Shown here one piece after another: positions 50,945 to 59,891 of a stretch of 64,000 nucleotides of DNA. The stretch covers positions 744,001-808,000 of the forward strand of contig NZ_JACAIS010000001.1 of assembly GCF_030325625.1 (NCBI RefSeq), in the 5' to 3' direction. The notes under the pieces are model-generated. The model saw only the letters and a program-made list of their open reading frames with translations, did no database searches and was not told the origin of the DNA. Made by a program: the position numbers and the translations under genes. The number at the start of each line of letters is the position of its first letter. The first letter of the stretch is position 1. The stretch is from Sphingobacterium sp. N143 (GTDB taxonomy: Bacteria > Bacteroidota > Bacteroidia > Sphingobacteriales > Sphingobacteriaceae).

Positions 50945-51922
50945 TCATTTCTTTCGAAACTGGCTTGGCGCTATGCCACATTCCTTTTTGAATGCGACAG
51001 AAAAAGAGGATGGCGCTGAATAACCAGTCTGGAAGGCAATCTCCTTAATTGATAGATCCGTTGTTTTTAACAGGGAAATAGCTTTCTGGATATGAACTTT
51101 TGTGGCGAACTGGAACAGGCCCATACCAGAGATTTCTTTAAACCCCTTTTTCAATTTGTATTCATTCACCCCGAATTTGATGGCCAATTGCTCAATGGTA
51201 TAAAATTCACGGGTATTTTTAATGATAAAATCCTGAACTTCATGGAATATACCAGTGTCAGCCTCAGCTTGATGGTGCCCAATATCACATTGATTTTTTT
51301 CCAGTTCGATCCATTCAAATAACAACTGCAGGAGGAGCATGACCCGGCCTTTCATAAAGTATTGCCGTAGGATACCCTGTTTGCGGCAGGACGTCATTTC
51401 CCGGAGGACGTGAAGCATTTGTGGGCTAATGGGAATGCCCGCTTCCACCAGACGGACAAAGTTATTTTTGTCGACCTCCGCAGTAAATGAATTAACAAGG
51501 GGTGTTTCAGCGACAAACTGATGAAAATAGTCCGACTCCACGTAGATATCAAAATTACGGTAGGTAATATTTTTCTTGAAGAATATCATCACATCCGATT
51601 CTGAGGGTGTAAAATAGATATAGTTATGATGCGGCAGGTAAGTATTTTGTTTGTTGTTGATACTATCTTTGAGCACATGCTGATTCAGGAAAAAGGCAAT
51701 TTGAATATAATTTTTCGCTGACGTTCTATATTTCATCGTAATATCCCGAGCATAGGTATAGGCATAATCTCTGATGATAAACTCGGGACTATCATAGATA
51801 TAAGTGGTGGTAAAGCTGCCCAGATCAGTTGTCATATGATTTATCGTTTGCTCCTTTTCGTCCTGATCGTAAAAGCAAAGTACCTCATCTAACAGCTCCT
51901 GATTTGTTTTAATTGCTCCCAT
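50945..51922 (-). CDS. AraC family regulator, PchR-like
   Basis: The 325-aa protein has the PchR/YbtA-type layout: a sensor N-terminal half rich in aromatic strands (YIYFTPSESDVMIFFKKNITYRNFDIYV) and the AraC domain FYTIEQLAIKFGVNEYKLKKGFKEISGMGLFQFATKVHIQKAISLLKTTDLSIKEIAFQTGYSAPSSFSVAFKKECGIAPSQFRKK. It is divergent from the TonB siderophore receptor across 94 bp. In Pseudomonas and Yersinia, PchR/YbtA proteins sense a siderophore and activate the adjacent receptor gene; the same role is inferred here. No direct-repeat operator stands out in the gap. Confidence 0.9.
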   Translation of the reverse strand: MGAIKTNQELLDEVLCFYDQDEKEQTINHMTTDLGSFTTTYIYDSPEFIIRDYAYTYARDITMKYRTSAKNYIQIAFFLNQHVLKDSINNKQNTYLPHHNYIYFTPSESDVMIFFKKNITYRNFDIYVESDYFHQFVAETPLVNSFTAEVDKNNFVRLVEAGIPISPQMLHVLREMTSCRKQGILRQYFMKGRVMLLLQLLFEWIELEKNQCDIGHHQAEADTGIFHEVQDFIIKNTREFYTIEQLAIKFGVNEYKLKKGFKEISGMGLFQFATKVHIQKAISLLKTTDLSIKEIAFQTGYSAPSSFSVAFKKECGIAPSQFRKK

Positions 51923-51972
51923 ATTCTAATGTTTTTCTCCCGAATTCGAAACCCTATTGTCTAAATGTGCTC

Positions 51973-51980
51973 TAATTTTG
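51973..51980 (+). promoter_or_regulatory. Candidate -7 box of the siderophore receptor (TAatTTTG)
   Basis: TAATTTTG matches the consensus 36 bp before the receptor ATG, inside the 94-bp divergent region. A TTG at 51957-51959 is too close for the consensus -33 spacing, which fits an activated promoter. Confidence 0.45.
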
Positions 51981-52016
51981 TGGTGTAAATTTAATTATAT
52001 TAATTCTAAATAAAGC

Positions 52017-54263
52017 ATGTCTAAGAAAAGTATTCTCTGGAGCATCCTACTTTTACCAACGTTGGTAAAAGCACAGCACGGTCAGCCAGAAAAAGGGAAG
52101 AACAGCATACCATCGGTAGTTGATTCTACGCAAGTAGACAGCACCAAGTCTTATGTGCTATCGACCGCCAATGTAGTTGCCAATAGAACGACCATACCAT
52201 CATCGACCTTACGCCTGGGTGAAAACCTTTTGGTTACACCCCAAAATATACAAGTTATCGACCAGCGCCTGCTGCATGATCAGATGATCTTGACGACGGC
52301 CGAGGGACTGTCAAGGAATGTGAGTGGAGTGCGCACGATCACGCACCAGGAGGAGGGGAGTGTAGGGATTGCTGTGCGCGGCTTTCAGGCCTCCAATTTA
52401 CGCAATGGAATGGATGTAAGCGGTAGTTTTGGACCGTTGCGTGAGGACATAGCCTTCGTGGAGCGTGTCGAATTTGTGAAAGGCCCTGCAGGATTTATGA
52501 TGGGCAATACACAGCCTGGTGGCTTTTATAATATTGTGACCAAAAAGCCAAGCGGAAATAATCGAAGGACTGCACAAATGACCTTAGGAAGCTACAATCT
52601 ATTGCGTGCTGCGGTTGACATTGACCAGCGACTGAGCAATGATGGAAAGTTTTTGGGACGCTTTAATGTGATGGGAACCAAGAAGGGAAATTTTCAGCAA
52701 AATGTCAATCACGAACAGTTTGTCCTGAACCCATCATTTAAGTACAATGCCAGTGAAAATACCAATGTGATATTCGAATATATTCTCTCACAGAATAATT
52801 TTGAAGGTGGGTTTTCAAAATATGCATATGGCATAGACGGTTTTAAGGAAGTCAAAAAGAGCTTTTCATTTAACGATCCGATCATGGATCCCACCAAGTC
52901 CTGGGAGCATAATATCTATGGAACGATCAATCATAATTTTAACGAAGACTGGCTGTTGACAGCACAGTTTGGTTATGTTCGTTCCGAGATGGAAGGAGCC
53001 TCCATGTATGCCAATTACAATACGATCGCTCTGGCAGATGGACCAGGTGGTGTTAAAAAGGGAGATGTCACCCGTAATGTCAGTATTAATGATGCGTTGA
53101 ATAGTTCGACTGTCGGACAGGTATTTACACGTGGAAAGTTCAAAACAGGAACAGTTAACCACAATATTCTGGCGGGATTAGACATGGGTAAGAAGTTCTA
53201 TGTGGCCGATTGGTCTGTTGCTGGCAGCATTGTCGACCCAAGCAAGAAGCTGCCAGTCAACGCCACGGGGGAGGTGATCTTTAATATCTATAATCCCGTT
53301 TATGGCAATTTGACCAAGAATATGCTTCCTGAATACGATCGTTCCAAGTCATTGAGGGAACGGGGTGCAAATTATATAGCTGATTATGCGTACAGCTCCG
53401 TGCATATTCAGGATGAAGTCCGCTTTTTGCAGGACAAAATCAGGTTAGCTGCCGGCGTAAGGTATAGCGCCACCAAGAAAGTATCCATTGCCAATAATGG
53501 CAATGAAGTAAAGAATGAAGCATTTACACCACGCTTTAGTGTGACTGGTCTGCTGATGCCCACCTTTACTGTTTATGCCCTATATGACGAGACATTCCAG
53601 GAGCAGACCGGATTGTTGTTGGACGGTGGTAGTGCGGATCCATCTTACGGACGCAACAAAGAGGTCGGCCTAAAGAAAACCTGGTTTCAGAATAAACTAA
53701 TGACCAACCTAACGGCTTATCATTTAACAAAAACAAATATGCTTACCGCTGCAGGTGTGGATAACCCAGGGAAATATGAGCAATCAGGTGAAGCAACGTC
53801 CAAAGGAATTGAATTGGATGTCAACGGCGTTATTGGTAAAAACTGGAATGTATTATTCAATTATGCCTATACCGATGCCAAGGTGACGAAAGATAAAGAT
53901 CCTGCAAAAATAGGTGGCATGCTGTATGGTACGGCACGTCATATCAGCAATGCCTGGATCAAATATACCATTGCCGAGGGCAATTTAGAAGGCCTGGGAT
54001 TTTCAGCAGGTTATGAATATCAGGCCAAGCGAGCCACCTGGCCCGTTGTCCAAGATCATAAATACCTCCCTGATGACCTGTTTTCCATAGATTTGGGGGC
54101 ATCTTATCAAAAGAATAATTACCATATATCATTATTGGTCAATAATGTGACCAACCGGTATAATTACGTCGGATTTTATCCCGGAGCTTGGGGCTATACA
54201 CACTATGGCTGGCGTGTAGTCAATCCACAAGGCTTTCGGTTGAACTTGGCCTACAAATTCTAA
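52017..54263 (+). CDS. TonB-dependent siderophore receptor
   Basis: The 748-aa protein has a signal peptide (MSKKSILWSILLLPTLVKAQ), a plug domain (about 60-180: NLLVTPQNIQVIDQRLLHDQ, SRNVSGVRTITHQEEGSVGIAVRGFQASNLRNGMDVSG, then DIAFVERVEFVKGPAGFMMGNTQPGGFYNIVTKKP) and a beta barrel ending VNPQGFRLNLAYKF with the terminal Phe. VEFVKGPAG-x-M-G...PGG-x-x-NIVTKKP is diagnostic of FpvA/FhuA-like siderophore receptors. It carries no STN signalling domain. The divergent PchR-like gene is the likely regulator. Which ferric siderophore it imports cannot be read. Confidence 0.94.
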   Translation: MSKKSILWSILLLPTLVKAQHGQPEKGKNSIPSVVDSTQVDSTKSYVLSTANVVANRTTIPSSTLRLGENLLVTPQNIQVIDQRLLHDQMILTTAEGLSRNVSGVRTITHQEEGSVGIAVRGFQASNLRNGMDVSGSFGPLREDIAFVERVEFVKGPAGFMMGNTQPGGFYNIVTKKPSGNNRRTAQMTLGSYNLLRAAVDIDQRLSNDGKFLGRFNVMGTKKGNFQQNVNHEQFVLNPSFKYNASENTNVIFEYILSQNNFEGGFSKYAYGIDGFKEVKKSFSFNDPIMDPTKSWEHNIYGTINHNFNEDWLLTAQFGYVRSEMEGASMYANYNTIALADGPGGVKKGDVTRNVSINDALNSSTVGQVFTRGKFKTGTVNHNILAGLDMGKKFYVADWSVAGSIVDPSKKLPVNATGEVIFNIYNPVYGNLTKNMLPEYDRSKSLRERGANYIADYAYSSVHIQDEVRFLQDKIRLAAGVRYSATKKVSIANNGNEVKNEAFTPRFSVTGLLMPTFTVYALYDETFQEQTGLLLDGGSADPSYGRNKEVGLKKTWFQNKLMTNLTAYHLTKTNMLTAAGVDNPGKYEQSGEATSKGIELDVNGVIGKNWNVLFNYAYTDAKVTKDKDPAKIGGMLYGTARHISNAWIKYTIAEGNLEGLGFSAGYEYQAKRATWPVVQDHKYLPDDLFSIDLGASYQKNNYHISLLVNNVTNRYNYVGFYPGAWGYTHYGWRVVNPQGFRLNLAYKF

Positions 54264-54307
54264 TCCGCGCTGCCGCAGTGTGAAAAATTGCACGTGACCT
54301 ATTTTTT

Positions 54308-54336
54308 GCCCAACTCTACCACAGTTGGGCTTTTTG
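54308..54336 (+). terminator. Terminator of the siderophore receptor
   Basis: GCCCAACT-ctaccac-AGTTGGGC is a perfect 8-bp stem followed by five T. Confidence 0.85.
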
Positions 54337-54452
54337 ATTTTTGAATGCTAAAGTATGCAGCACAGGACAAACTTCCTGTCTGATGCTCGACGGAAGCAGT
54401 GCTTTAACTTTAAGCTGCGGCTTGTCTTGGAGCCATTGGCGAAAGATACCAA

Positions 54453-55187
54453 TCAATACAGTTTTTGATCCTGAAGACAATAGAAACATCGTCTATTGGT
54501 TTTTCCCAAATGCTTACGGATCAGTTTTTCCCCACATTTCGGGCAGGTAGATTTCGTATGCACCAGCCAATGTTTCTTCAACACATAATCCCTCTTCCAG
54601 TTTAAGAAGTCGAAACTATATTGACGGGCTTCGGCGATCAGTTCATCCACCTTTTTTGTTGGAAGATTTCCGATTAAACTTTCCGGATGGACAGCAATTC
54701 TGAATAGCACCTCATTTTTGATGATATTTCCAACTCCCGAAAAAATGTTCTGGTCCAACAATACATCACAGACCATTGCTAGGGGTAAGGACCTCAATTT
54801 CTTCTTCGCCTTTTTGGGATTCCAAGCCTCACTCATCACATCCGCTTCCCAGTCGATTTTCTCCAGAAAGCTTTTATCAACCAGCTTAGCGGAGCAAGTA
54901 TAGAAAAAGAGGCTGCCAGCATCAAAATCAATCCTTAGCCGCAGGCTTTTTTCAGGTTTTGTCTGCTCATTCACACTGTAAGAACCAAACATGAGTAAAT
55001 GAATGCGTATGGCTACTTTTTCAAACAGCAAGTACAATTGTTTACCAAAAGTTTTGATGTCAACTAATACTTCTTCAGGTAGCCAATCTTTATCAAATTT
55101 TGCATTCCCTGAAGCACTAGTCACCTGATGACATACAAAATTCATTAGGTTTTCTTTTAGCAGCAATATAGAAGGTCCTTCTGGCAT
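54453..55187 (-). CDS. Fpg/Nei-family DNA glycosylase (endonuclease VIII-like)
   Basis: The 244-aa repair protein starts MPEGPS, giving the N-terminal Pro2-Glu3 catalytic pair, and has the conserved lysine loop IKTFGKQLYLLF. The H2TH region reads VLLDQNIFSGVGNIIKNEVLF, and a C-terminal zinc finger has CPKCGE and RRCFYCLQDQ. This is a complete set for base-excision of oxidised bases with AP-lyase activity. It is shorter than typical Fpg (about 270 aa) and is closer to the Nei-like branch. It is encoded alone. Confidence 0.92.
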   Translation of the reverse strand: MPEGPSILLLKENLMNFVCHQVTSASGNAKFDKDWLPEEVLVDIKTFGKQLYLLFEKVAIRIHLLMFGSYSVNEQTKPEKSLRLRIDFDAGSLFFYTCSAKLVDKSFLEKIDWEADVMSEAWNPKKAKKKLRSLPLAMVCDVLLDQNIFSGVGNIIKNEVLFRIAVHPESLIGNLPTKKVDELIAEARQYSFDFLNWKRDYVLKKHWLVHTKSTCPKCGEKLIRKHLGKTNRRCFYCLQDQKLY

Positions 55188-55498
55188 ATGTTGATCATTA
55201 GCTGATTATTAAAACTATATATGATTGAGCGGGTACGCCCGTCAGCAATCCTAAATGTCCCTTTCTTAAAGAATGAATCAAACAGGTAGGAATATTTGTT
55301 TTAAGAACAGTGCTTTGAGGATAAAGGTTTTGATAGATTATGCAGGCTTACCTGCAGTACAGATCTCTAATATCTATTATCTGACTAAAATATGTTGTAT
55401 TATTAATTTTTCTGTTGTCAATACAATTGCCTATCATTTTCGGGGCTTGTGACAATAGTATAAATATTTTGATATCTTAGCATCACAACGTAGGTACA
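55188..55498. other. 311-bp non-coding region
   Basis: No credible gene. It has only short inverted repeats, GCAGG-ctta-CCTGC near 55342 and CGGG-tacg-CCCG near 55230, and AT-rich sequence before the class D beta-lactamase remnant. It may be eroded coding sequence, but I cannot identify any. Confidence 0.5.
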
Positions 55499-55770
55499 AT
55501 GATTTTTCTTAAAAGACTACTAATATTGTTGTTGATCTTCTGCCCGAAGGTCATTGTCGCTCAAAATATACTTCAATCAAGTGATTCGATGGTTATTAGA
55601 TCCGATTTCAAGAAATATTTCGATGCCTGTCAGGTAGAGGGTTCTTTGGCCATTTATGATCATGCGCAACAAACATAGATACTGTCAGATACTATTGGAA
55701 CCAAGCAGACATGCTCAGATTCAAGTCAATAGAGCGTATTCAACTTGATTCTTTCCCAATTTTTTCCTAA
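55499..55770 (+). pseudogene. Class D beta-lactamase remnant (5' fragment)
   Basis: The ATG at 55499 opens 59 codons: a signal peptide (MIFLKRLLILLLIFCPKVIVAQ), then DFKKYFDACQVEGSLAIYD, which matches the start of class D (OXA-type) enzymes. A TAG stops it at 55676-55678, where family members typically have Trp (TGG). In the same frame ILSDTIGTKQT follows, again class-D-like. After that the frame breaks, and FKSIE (from TTCAAGTCAATAGAG) appears in another frame at the place of the S-x-x-K region. No penicillin-binding core (YGN, KTG) remains. The family match is by memory of the N-terminal pattern, so I give moderate confidence. Confidence 0.55.
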
Positions 55771-55824
55771 ATTGATAATTAGCTTTAGATTATCAACATA
55801 TTTAATAATTAAAACTTAAGTTAT

Positions 55825-56058
55825 ATGGTTAATTGGAATTTAATAAGCGGAATAGAAGGAAAGTTGTCATCACAAGATATCAGAAGGAATATTTTATCTT
55901 ACATCATCCAAAATTACCCTGCGAGTCTCGTCAAATTTATTGAAAAAGATCATAGCACATATAGAATAGATATTATGGACGGTGAGCGCCTTATTTTTGA
56001 CTTCAAAGGTCAGTTTGTAACGGTATATAATTACCATATACCGCTTGATGAACGATAG
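55825..56058 (+). CDS. PepSY-like small protein
   Basis: The 77-aa product has one PepSY-like repeat: RRNILSYIIQNYPASLVKFIEKDHSTYRIDIMDGERLIFDFKGQFVTVYNY, the I..YI..NYP...I..IE.D..-Y-x-V/I-x-x-DG-x-x-x-FD..G pattern of PF11396. Unlike most members there is no signal peptide, so it is either cytosolic or the tail of a longer eroded gene. Its 3' end overlaps a minus-strand fragment at 56003-56194. The function of this family is unknown. Confidence 0.55.
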   Translation: MVNWNLISGIEGKLSSQDIRRNILSYIIQNYPASLVKFIEKDHSTYRIDIMDGERLIFDFKGQFVTVYNYHIPLDER

Positions 56059-56230
56059 AATCAAAAGCTGTGTTAGTTGGTATTTTTAAGGTAATATAAC
56101 CATCGTCATTTGTCAGCTCTTTCAAGGTCGAACGCTTGACCACATCCCCAACATTATCCCAAGTAACGTACACCTTGTTGATAGGAAAAGCCACAACACC
56201 TTGATTTTTGACAGGAGTATAGCTATTGTA
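56003..56230 (-). pseudogene. Possible fragment of a beta-sandwich surface protein
   Basis: On the minus strand a frame reads NSYTPVKNQGVVAFPINKVYVTWDNVG and then STLKELTNDDGYITLKIPTNTAF. The latter resembles carboxypeptidase-regulatory-like repeats (ST-x-T-x-DDGY-x-x-L-x-IP). It stops at TGA at 56003, lacks a convincing start and an upstream complete gene, and overlaps the PepSY-like gene by 56 bp. It may be a remnant or chance. Confidence 0.25.
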
Positions 56231-56392
56231 AGTTAGTAATCGAATGTCAAGGATAGCCCAAAAGTAGCAATTACCAGAAAATATTGGTTGTCATAGAATA
56301 CGAATCCCGAATGAAAATATTTGCACAGACGATTTTTTAACGAAAAATAAAAAGAATTGATGTATAGGAATGATAATGTAAAGGTAAAGCCG

Positions 56393-56400
56393 TAAATTTG
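56393..56400 (+). promoter_or_regulatory. Candidate -7 box of the SPFH gene (TAaaTTTG)
   Basis: TAAATTTG lies 27 bp before the ATG at 56428 and overlaps an in-frame TTG, supporting the ATG as the start. Confidence 0.45.
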
Positions 56401-56427
56401 TGTATAATCAATATTAAATTTAAGAAT

Positions 56428-57372
56428 ATGATATTTTTAGGAATTGTCGTCTTTTTTGGACTAATTACATTATTTGCTTCTTTCTATACTGTAAAACAAG
56501 AATCTGCGGCTGTGGTAGAAAGGTTGGGTAAATTTTTAAAAGTAAGCCATGCCGGTTTGCATTTAAAAATTCCGTTTTTGGATCAGATCTCCAAACGTCT
56601 GAATCTTAGAATAAAGCAATTGGATGTCATCATTGATACCAAAACCTTGGATAATGTTTTTGTAAAGATGAAAGTTTCCGTTCAATATCAGGTGATCAGA
56701 GATAATGTAAAAGACGCTTATTACCGTCTGGAAAATCCTGAAAATCAGATTACATCTTATGTTTTTGATGTGGTACGTGCGGAAGTGCCCAAAACAAAAT
56801 TGGATGATGTTTTCGTCAGAAAAGACGATATAGCCAATGCCGTGAAAAGTGAATTGCAGGACGCGATGCAAAGCTATGGTTACAATATTATCAAAGCTTT
56901 AGTGACCGATATTGATCCTGATGAACAGGTAAAACATGCCATGAATAGAATCAACGCTGCAGAGCGTGAAAAAACCGCCGCAGAATACGAATCTGAAGCC
57001 CAGAGAATACGAATTGTTGCCGTAGCAAAAGCCGAAGCAGAATCCAAAAAGCTGCAGGGGCAAGGGATTGCAGACCAACGGAGAGAGATTGCCAGGGGAC
57101 TGGAAGAGTCTGTCAAAATGCTGAACGCCGCCAATATTAACGCTCAGGAAGCCTCTGCTCTAATTGTGGTTACGCAACATTATGACACATTGAATGCTGT
57201 TGGAGCCAATAGCAGAAGCAATCTGGTCCTGCTTCCCAATTCACCAACGGCTGCAAGCTCCATGCTGAATGACCTGGTTGTATCCATGGCAGCAACACAA
57301 AAAATTACTGAAGAGAATAAAACTCAGTTGCGTGAATTTCCCAAAAACGAAGGCCCACAGGAAGGATCTTAA
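56428..57372 (+). CDS. SPFH/band-7 (stomatin-like) membrane protein
   Basis: The 314-aa protein starts with one membrane span (MIFLGIVVFFGLITLFASFYTV) and continues with the SPFH domain: QESAAVVERLGKFLKVSHAGLHLKIPFLDQI, then LDVIIDTKTLDNVFVKMKVSVQYQV and DVVRAEVPKTKLDDVFVRKDDIANAVKSELQDAMQSYGYNIIKALVTDIDPDEQVKHAMNRINAAERE. A coiled-coil-like helix follows (KTAAEYESEAQRIRIVAVAKAEAESKKLQ). This is the stomatin/podocin branch (QmcA/HflC-like) forming membrane microdomains. No NfeD-type partner is adjacent. Confidence 0.92.
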   Translation: MIFLGIVVFFGLITLFASFYTVKQESAAVVERLGKFLKVSHAGLHLKIPFLDQISKRLNLRIKQLDVIIDTKTLDNVFVKMKVSVQYQVIRDNVKDAYYRLENPENQITSYVFDVVRAEVPKTKLDDVFVRKDDIANAVKSELQDAMQSYGYNIIKALVTDIDPDEQVKHAMNRINAAEREKTAAEYESEAQRIRIVAVAKAEAESKKLQGQGIADQRREIARGLEESVKMLNAANINAQEASALIVVTQHYDTLNAVGANSRSNLVLLPNSPTAASSMLNDLVVSMAATQKITEENKTQLREFPKNEGPQEGS

Positions 57373-57451
57373 ATGACCTATTGTTCGGATTAGATCTGAA
57401 AATAACGTATGATTTATATATACCAAGAAATATGGTTATACGTTTATTATA

Positions 57452-57497
57452 ATAAAGAAGAAACAGCGGACCTGCAGATCCGCTGTTTCTTCTTTAT
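57452..57497. terminator. Bidirectional terminator
   Basis: AAAGAAGAAACAGCGGA pairs with TCCGCTGTTTCTTCTTT around an 8-nt loop; the stem is at least 17 bp. It lies between the convergent SPFH (+) and phytochrome (-) genes. Confidence 0.85.
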
Positions 57498-57557
57498 AGC
57501 AATTGGATGGAATGTTCTGCTACCTGTAGGTAAGCTATCTTTAATTTAGTATTGTTT

Positions 57558-59747
57558 TTACCCATACGTCGATTTAAACGCTACACAGAAAGTGGTTCCC
57601 TTGTTGAGATCACTTTCAACAGAGATTTTAGCACCCAGTCGGTCTGCGATTCTTTTTACTATGGAAAGCCCAATGCCTGTACCTTCAAATCCCTGGGAAT
57701 TGGGCAGTCGTTTGAATATTTCGAAGATATTGTGGATTTCTTCACTATTCATTCCGATGCCATTGTCCTTGATGTAATATTGGACCAAACCATTATACTT
57801 TTTACAGAATATTTCAATTTTTGGGTTCGGTTTATTACTACTATACTTAATGGCATTTCCGATAAGATTTAGAAACAATTGGTAAAGAAGCGTTCTTTCT
57901 CCTAATATAGGCAGAGTGGGGCCAAGTTCATAGGTCAGATTTTCGACGCTATATTGCGTTTTACAGCTCTCAATAATGGTAAGAATTTTTGCTCTGGGAT
58001 CTATTAATTCTTGTTTTAAAGCGACATAGTTGGATTGGGATAACTGATATATTTTGTCGAGCATTTCGCGGATCAACGTTGTCGCATCAATAATGTTTTT
58101 ACCCAGTTTCTCCAGCTTTAGCTTAGAAGCGTCCTGATGTAAGACCAGCATTTGCGCTGCCAGCTGAATTACCGAAAGCGGATTTTTGAGGTCATGTGTT
58201 AACGTATGCCCGAATGTATCCAGTGCAGCATTCGACTTGACCAGTTCCTTGTTTAATAAGGCAATCTCGCCACTTCGTTTTGCTAGAGCCTGTTGTGCAG
58301 CTTGAACAATTTTTTTGACAAAGTCAATTTCAGCGTCTTTCCATCGTATGGAACTTCCACGCATTATTTCCCGCCAGGCTTGAAAGGAAGTACGGGGTGA
58401 GGGATATTTGTTACCATTCTTCCCATCTATTTCGACGAACTTTTCCGGTTTACCGGCCCAGATTTTTTCATGTATATACTCTTTCCTGAACAAATAGATA
58501 TACCAATTGTTACTCGGCAAGATACACAAGCGCATTATACCAGGGTATCGGTCATCGTTTGAGCTGAGCATGGCGTTTTCGTACTTAAAATTGGTCGTAC
58601 AAAAAAAGTCGTTATCAGCGGTGTCCCTGAGTTTGGTTTCGATTTCGTTGAAGCATGCATCATTCGGAGTATTGCCCCAGGTTTGTCTACCCCTGTCATG
58701 GACCACAGTGATTCCATCCGCAGCCGTATACGCCAATAGCGAAGGGACAAATTTTTCGAAAGCGCCATATAAGTCATTGTTGACCAGTAGTTCCGACTTT
58801 AATTCTTTTTCTATATCGCTGACTGCAGATTGGATTTTCAGTTCTTCTTTATGCTGCTGCGTTAGAAAATGGTTAACGGTATATTGAGTCAGGAATATAC
58901 ATAGATTCCGCTGTACAAGATCTATATTGCGAGCTACTCTGTGCTGGCAGGCTACAAGTCCCCAGAGCTTGCCTTCCACGATGACCGAAAAGCTAGCGCT
59001 CGCATTCACACCTGCGTTCTTAAGATATTGTAGATGGATAGGTGAGAGGGCCCTTATACCGCATTTGCTCAGATCAAGATCCTCCCTGCCAATACCTCTG
59101 ATCTTTATGGCGGGAGCATGAATGTCTGCAACGTGCCTGGATGGGAACTCCGTATAGAGACGTCGGGCTTGCGCTGGAATGTCAAACTCAGGGTAATGAA
59201 AACCCAGAAGGGGAGCCATGTCTTCGGATATGCATTCCGCAATAACCTGTCCACTGTTATCCTCATTAAATCGATAAACCATTACCCGATCAAATTCAAT
59301 CGTTTTTTTGATCACTTCCGTGAGAGACTGCCATGGACAGTTGCCGAAGATCTTTAGGTACTCGGTATTTAGATAGCGTCCATCTTCCCCCAACCTCGTC
59401 ATTTCACATTGTTCAATTTCAATAAAGATGTGTTGGCCTTGCACATATAGGCTTAAAGAATACTTCTTATCGCCAGTTTGAATAAAGTGTACTTCGCGCT
59501 GCGATTCATCCGAAAGGTCTGAGGGCACAATGCTGAGCAGGTCTGGAGATTGAAATTTGGTGCTTAATAATTCCAAAATGCGTTTAATAGAAAGTCTAAA
59601 TGCTTGATCTGCTTTTATCCCTAAAATATGTTCGATATTTTCACTGGTAGCTATGCAGCCTGTCTTATCAAAAACGAATAGATAACCAATATTTTGGATC
59701 TTTCCACACAGATGTATCTTTTCTTCATGGCATTCTAATTCTCGCAT
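57558..59747 (-). CDS. Bacteriophytochrome histidine kinase
   Basis: The 729-aa red/far-red photoreceptor has the PAS-GAF-PHY-kinase order. Cys6 of ECHEEKIHLCGKI is the biliverdin-attachment position used by bacterial phytochromes. In GAF the usual PASDIP motif reads PEFDIPAQARRLY with D189, and SPIHLQYL holds H238; the later ACHH reads ACQH269. The PHY tongue motif P451-R-T-S-F and W459 are present. The kinase has H518 (TLTHDLKNPL), NLIGNAIKYSS, DNGIGM and GTGIGLSIVK. A CheY-like gene upstream is the likely partner. No heme oxygenase for biliverdin is in this window. Confidence 0.93.
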   Translation of the reverse strand: MRELECHEEKIHLCGKIQNIGYLFVFDKTGCIATSENIEHILGIKADQAFRLSIKRILELLSTKFQSPDLLSIVPSDLSDESQREVHFIQTGDKKYSLSLYVQGQHIFIEIEQCEMTRLGEDGRYLNTEYLKIFGNCPWQSLTEVIKKTIEFDRVMVYRFNEDNSGQVIAECISEDMAPLLGFHYPEFDIPAQARRLYTEFPSRHVADIHAPAIKIRGIGREDLDLSKCGIRALSPIHLQYLKNAGVNASASFSVIVEGKLWGLVACQHRVARNIDLVQRNLCIFLTQYTVNHFLTQQHKEELKIQSAVSDIEKELKSELLVNNDLYGAFEKFVPSLLAYTAADGITVVHDRGRQTWGNTPNDACFNEIETKLRDTADNDFFCTTNFKYENAMLSSNDDRYPGIMRLCILPSNNWYIYLFRKEYIHEKIWAGKPEKFVEIDGKNGNKYPSPRTSFQAWREIMRGSSIRWKDAEIDFVKKIVQAAQQALAKRSGEIALLNKELVKSNAALDTFGHTLTHDLKNPLSVIQLAAQMLVLHQDASKLKLEKLGKNIIDATTLIREMLDKIYQLSQSNYVALKQELIDPRAKILTIIESCKTQYSVENLTYELGPTLPILGERTLLYQLFLNLIGNAIKYSSNKPNPKIEIFCKKYNGLVQYYIKDNGIGMNSEEIHNIFEIFKRLPNSQGFEGTGIGLSIVKRIADRLGAKISVESDLNKGTTFCVAFKSTYG

Positions 59748-59891
59748 AGTATTTTGATCTTAATATCAAGGATAAGGGAAGAGGACAGAAAAACGAATGT
59801 GATTACATTTTGGCTGGCTCCCGTAAGCTAGACGGTAATTTATGCTAAAATACTAAATTATCATGAAGTATTTAGCTATATTGTAAGTATT

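Noticed and set aside
51981..52016. Fur box in the AT-rich stretch before the siderophore receptor
   Set aside because: AATTATATTAATT is only AT-rich; it does not match the GATAATGATAATCATTATC consensus.
54341..54550. A 69-codon plus-strand frame
   Set aside because: It largely overlaps the Nei/Fpg gene in antisense and shows no signal, SD or recognised sequence.
56231..56395. Minus-strand frame ending in FGLSLTFDY before the SPFH gene
   Set aside because: The sequence is AT-rich, has no start or SD, and does not join the adjacent fragment in frame; probably chance.
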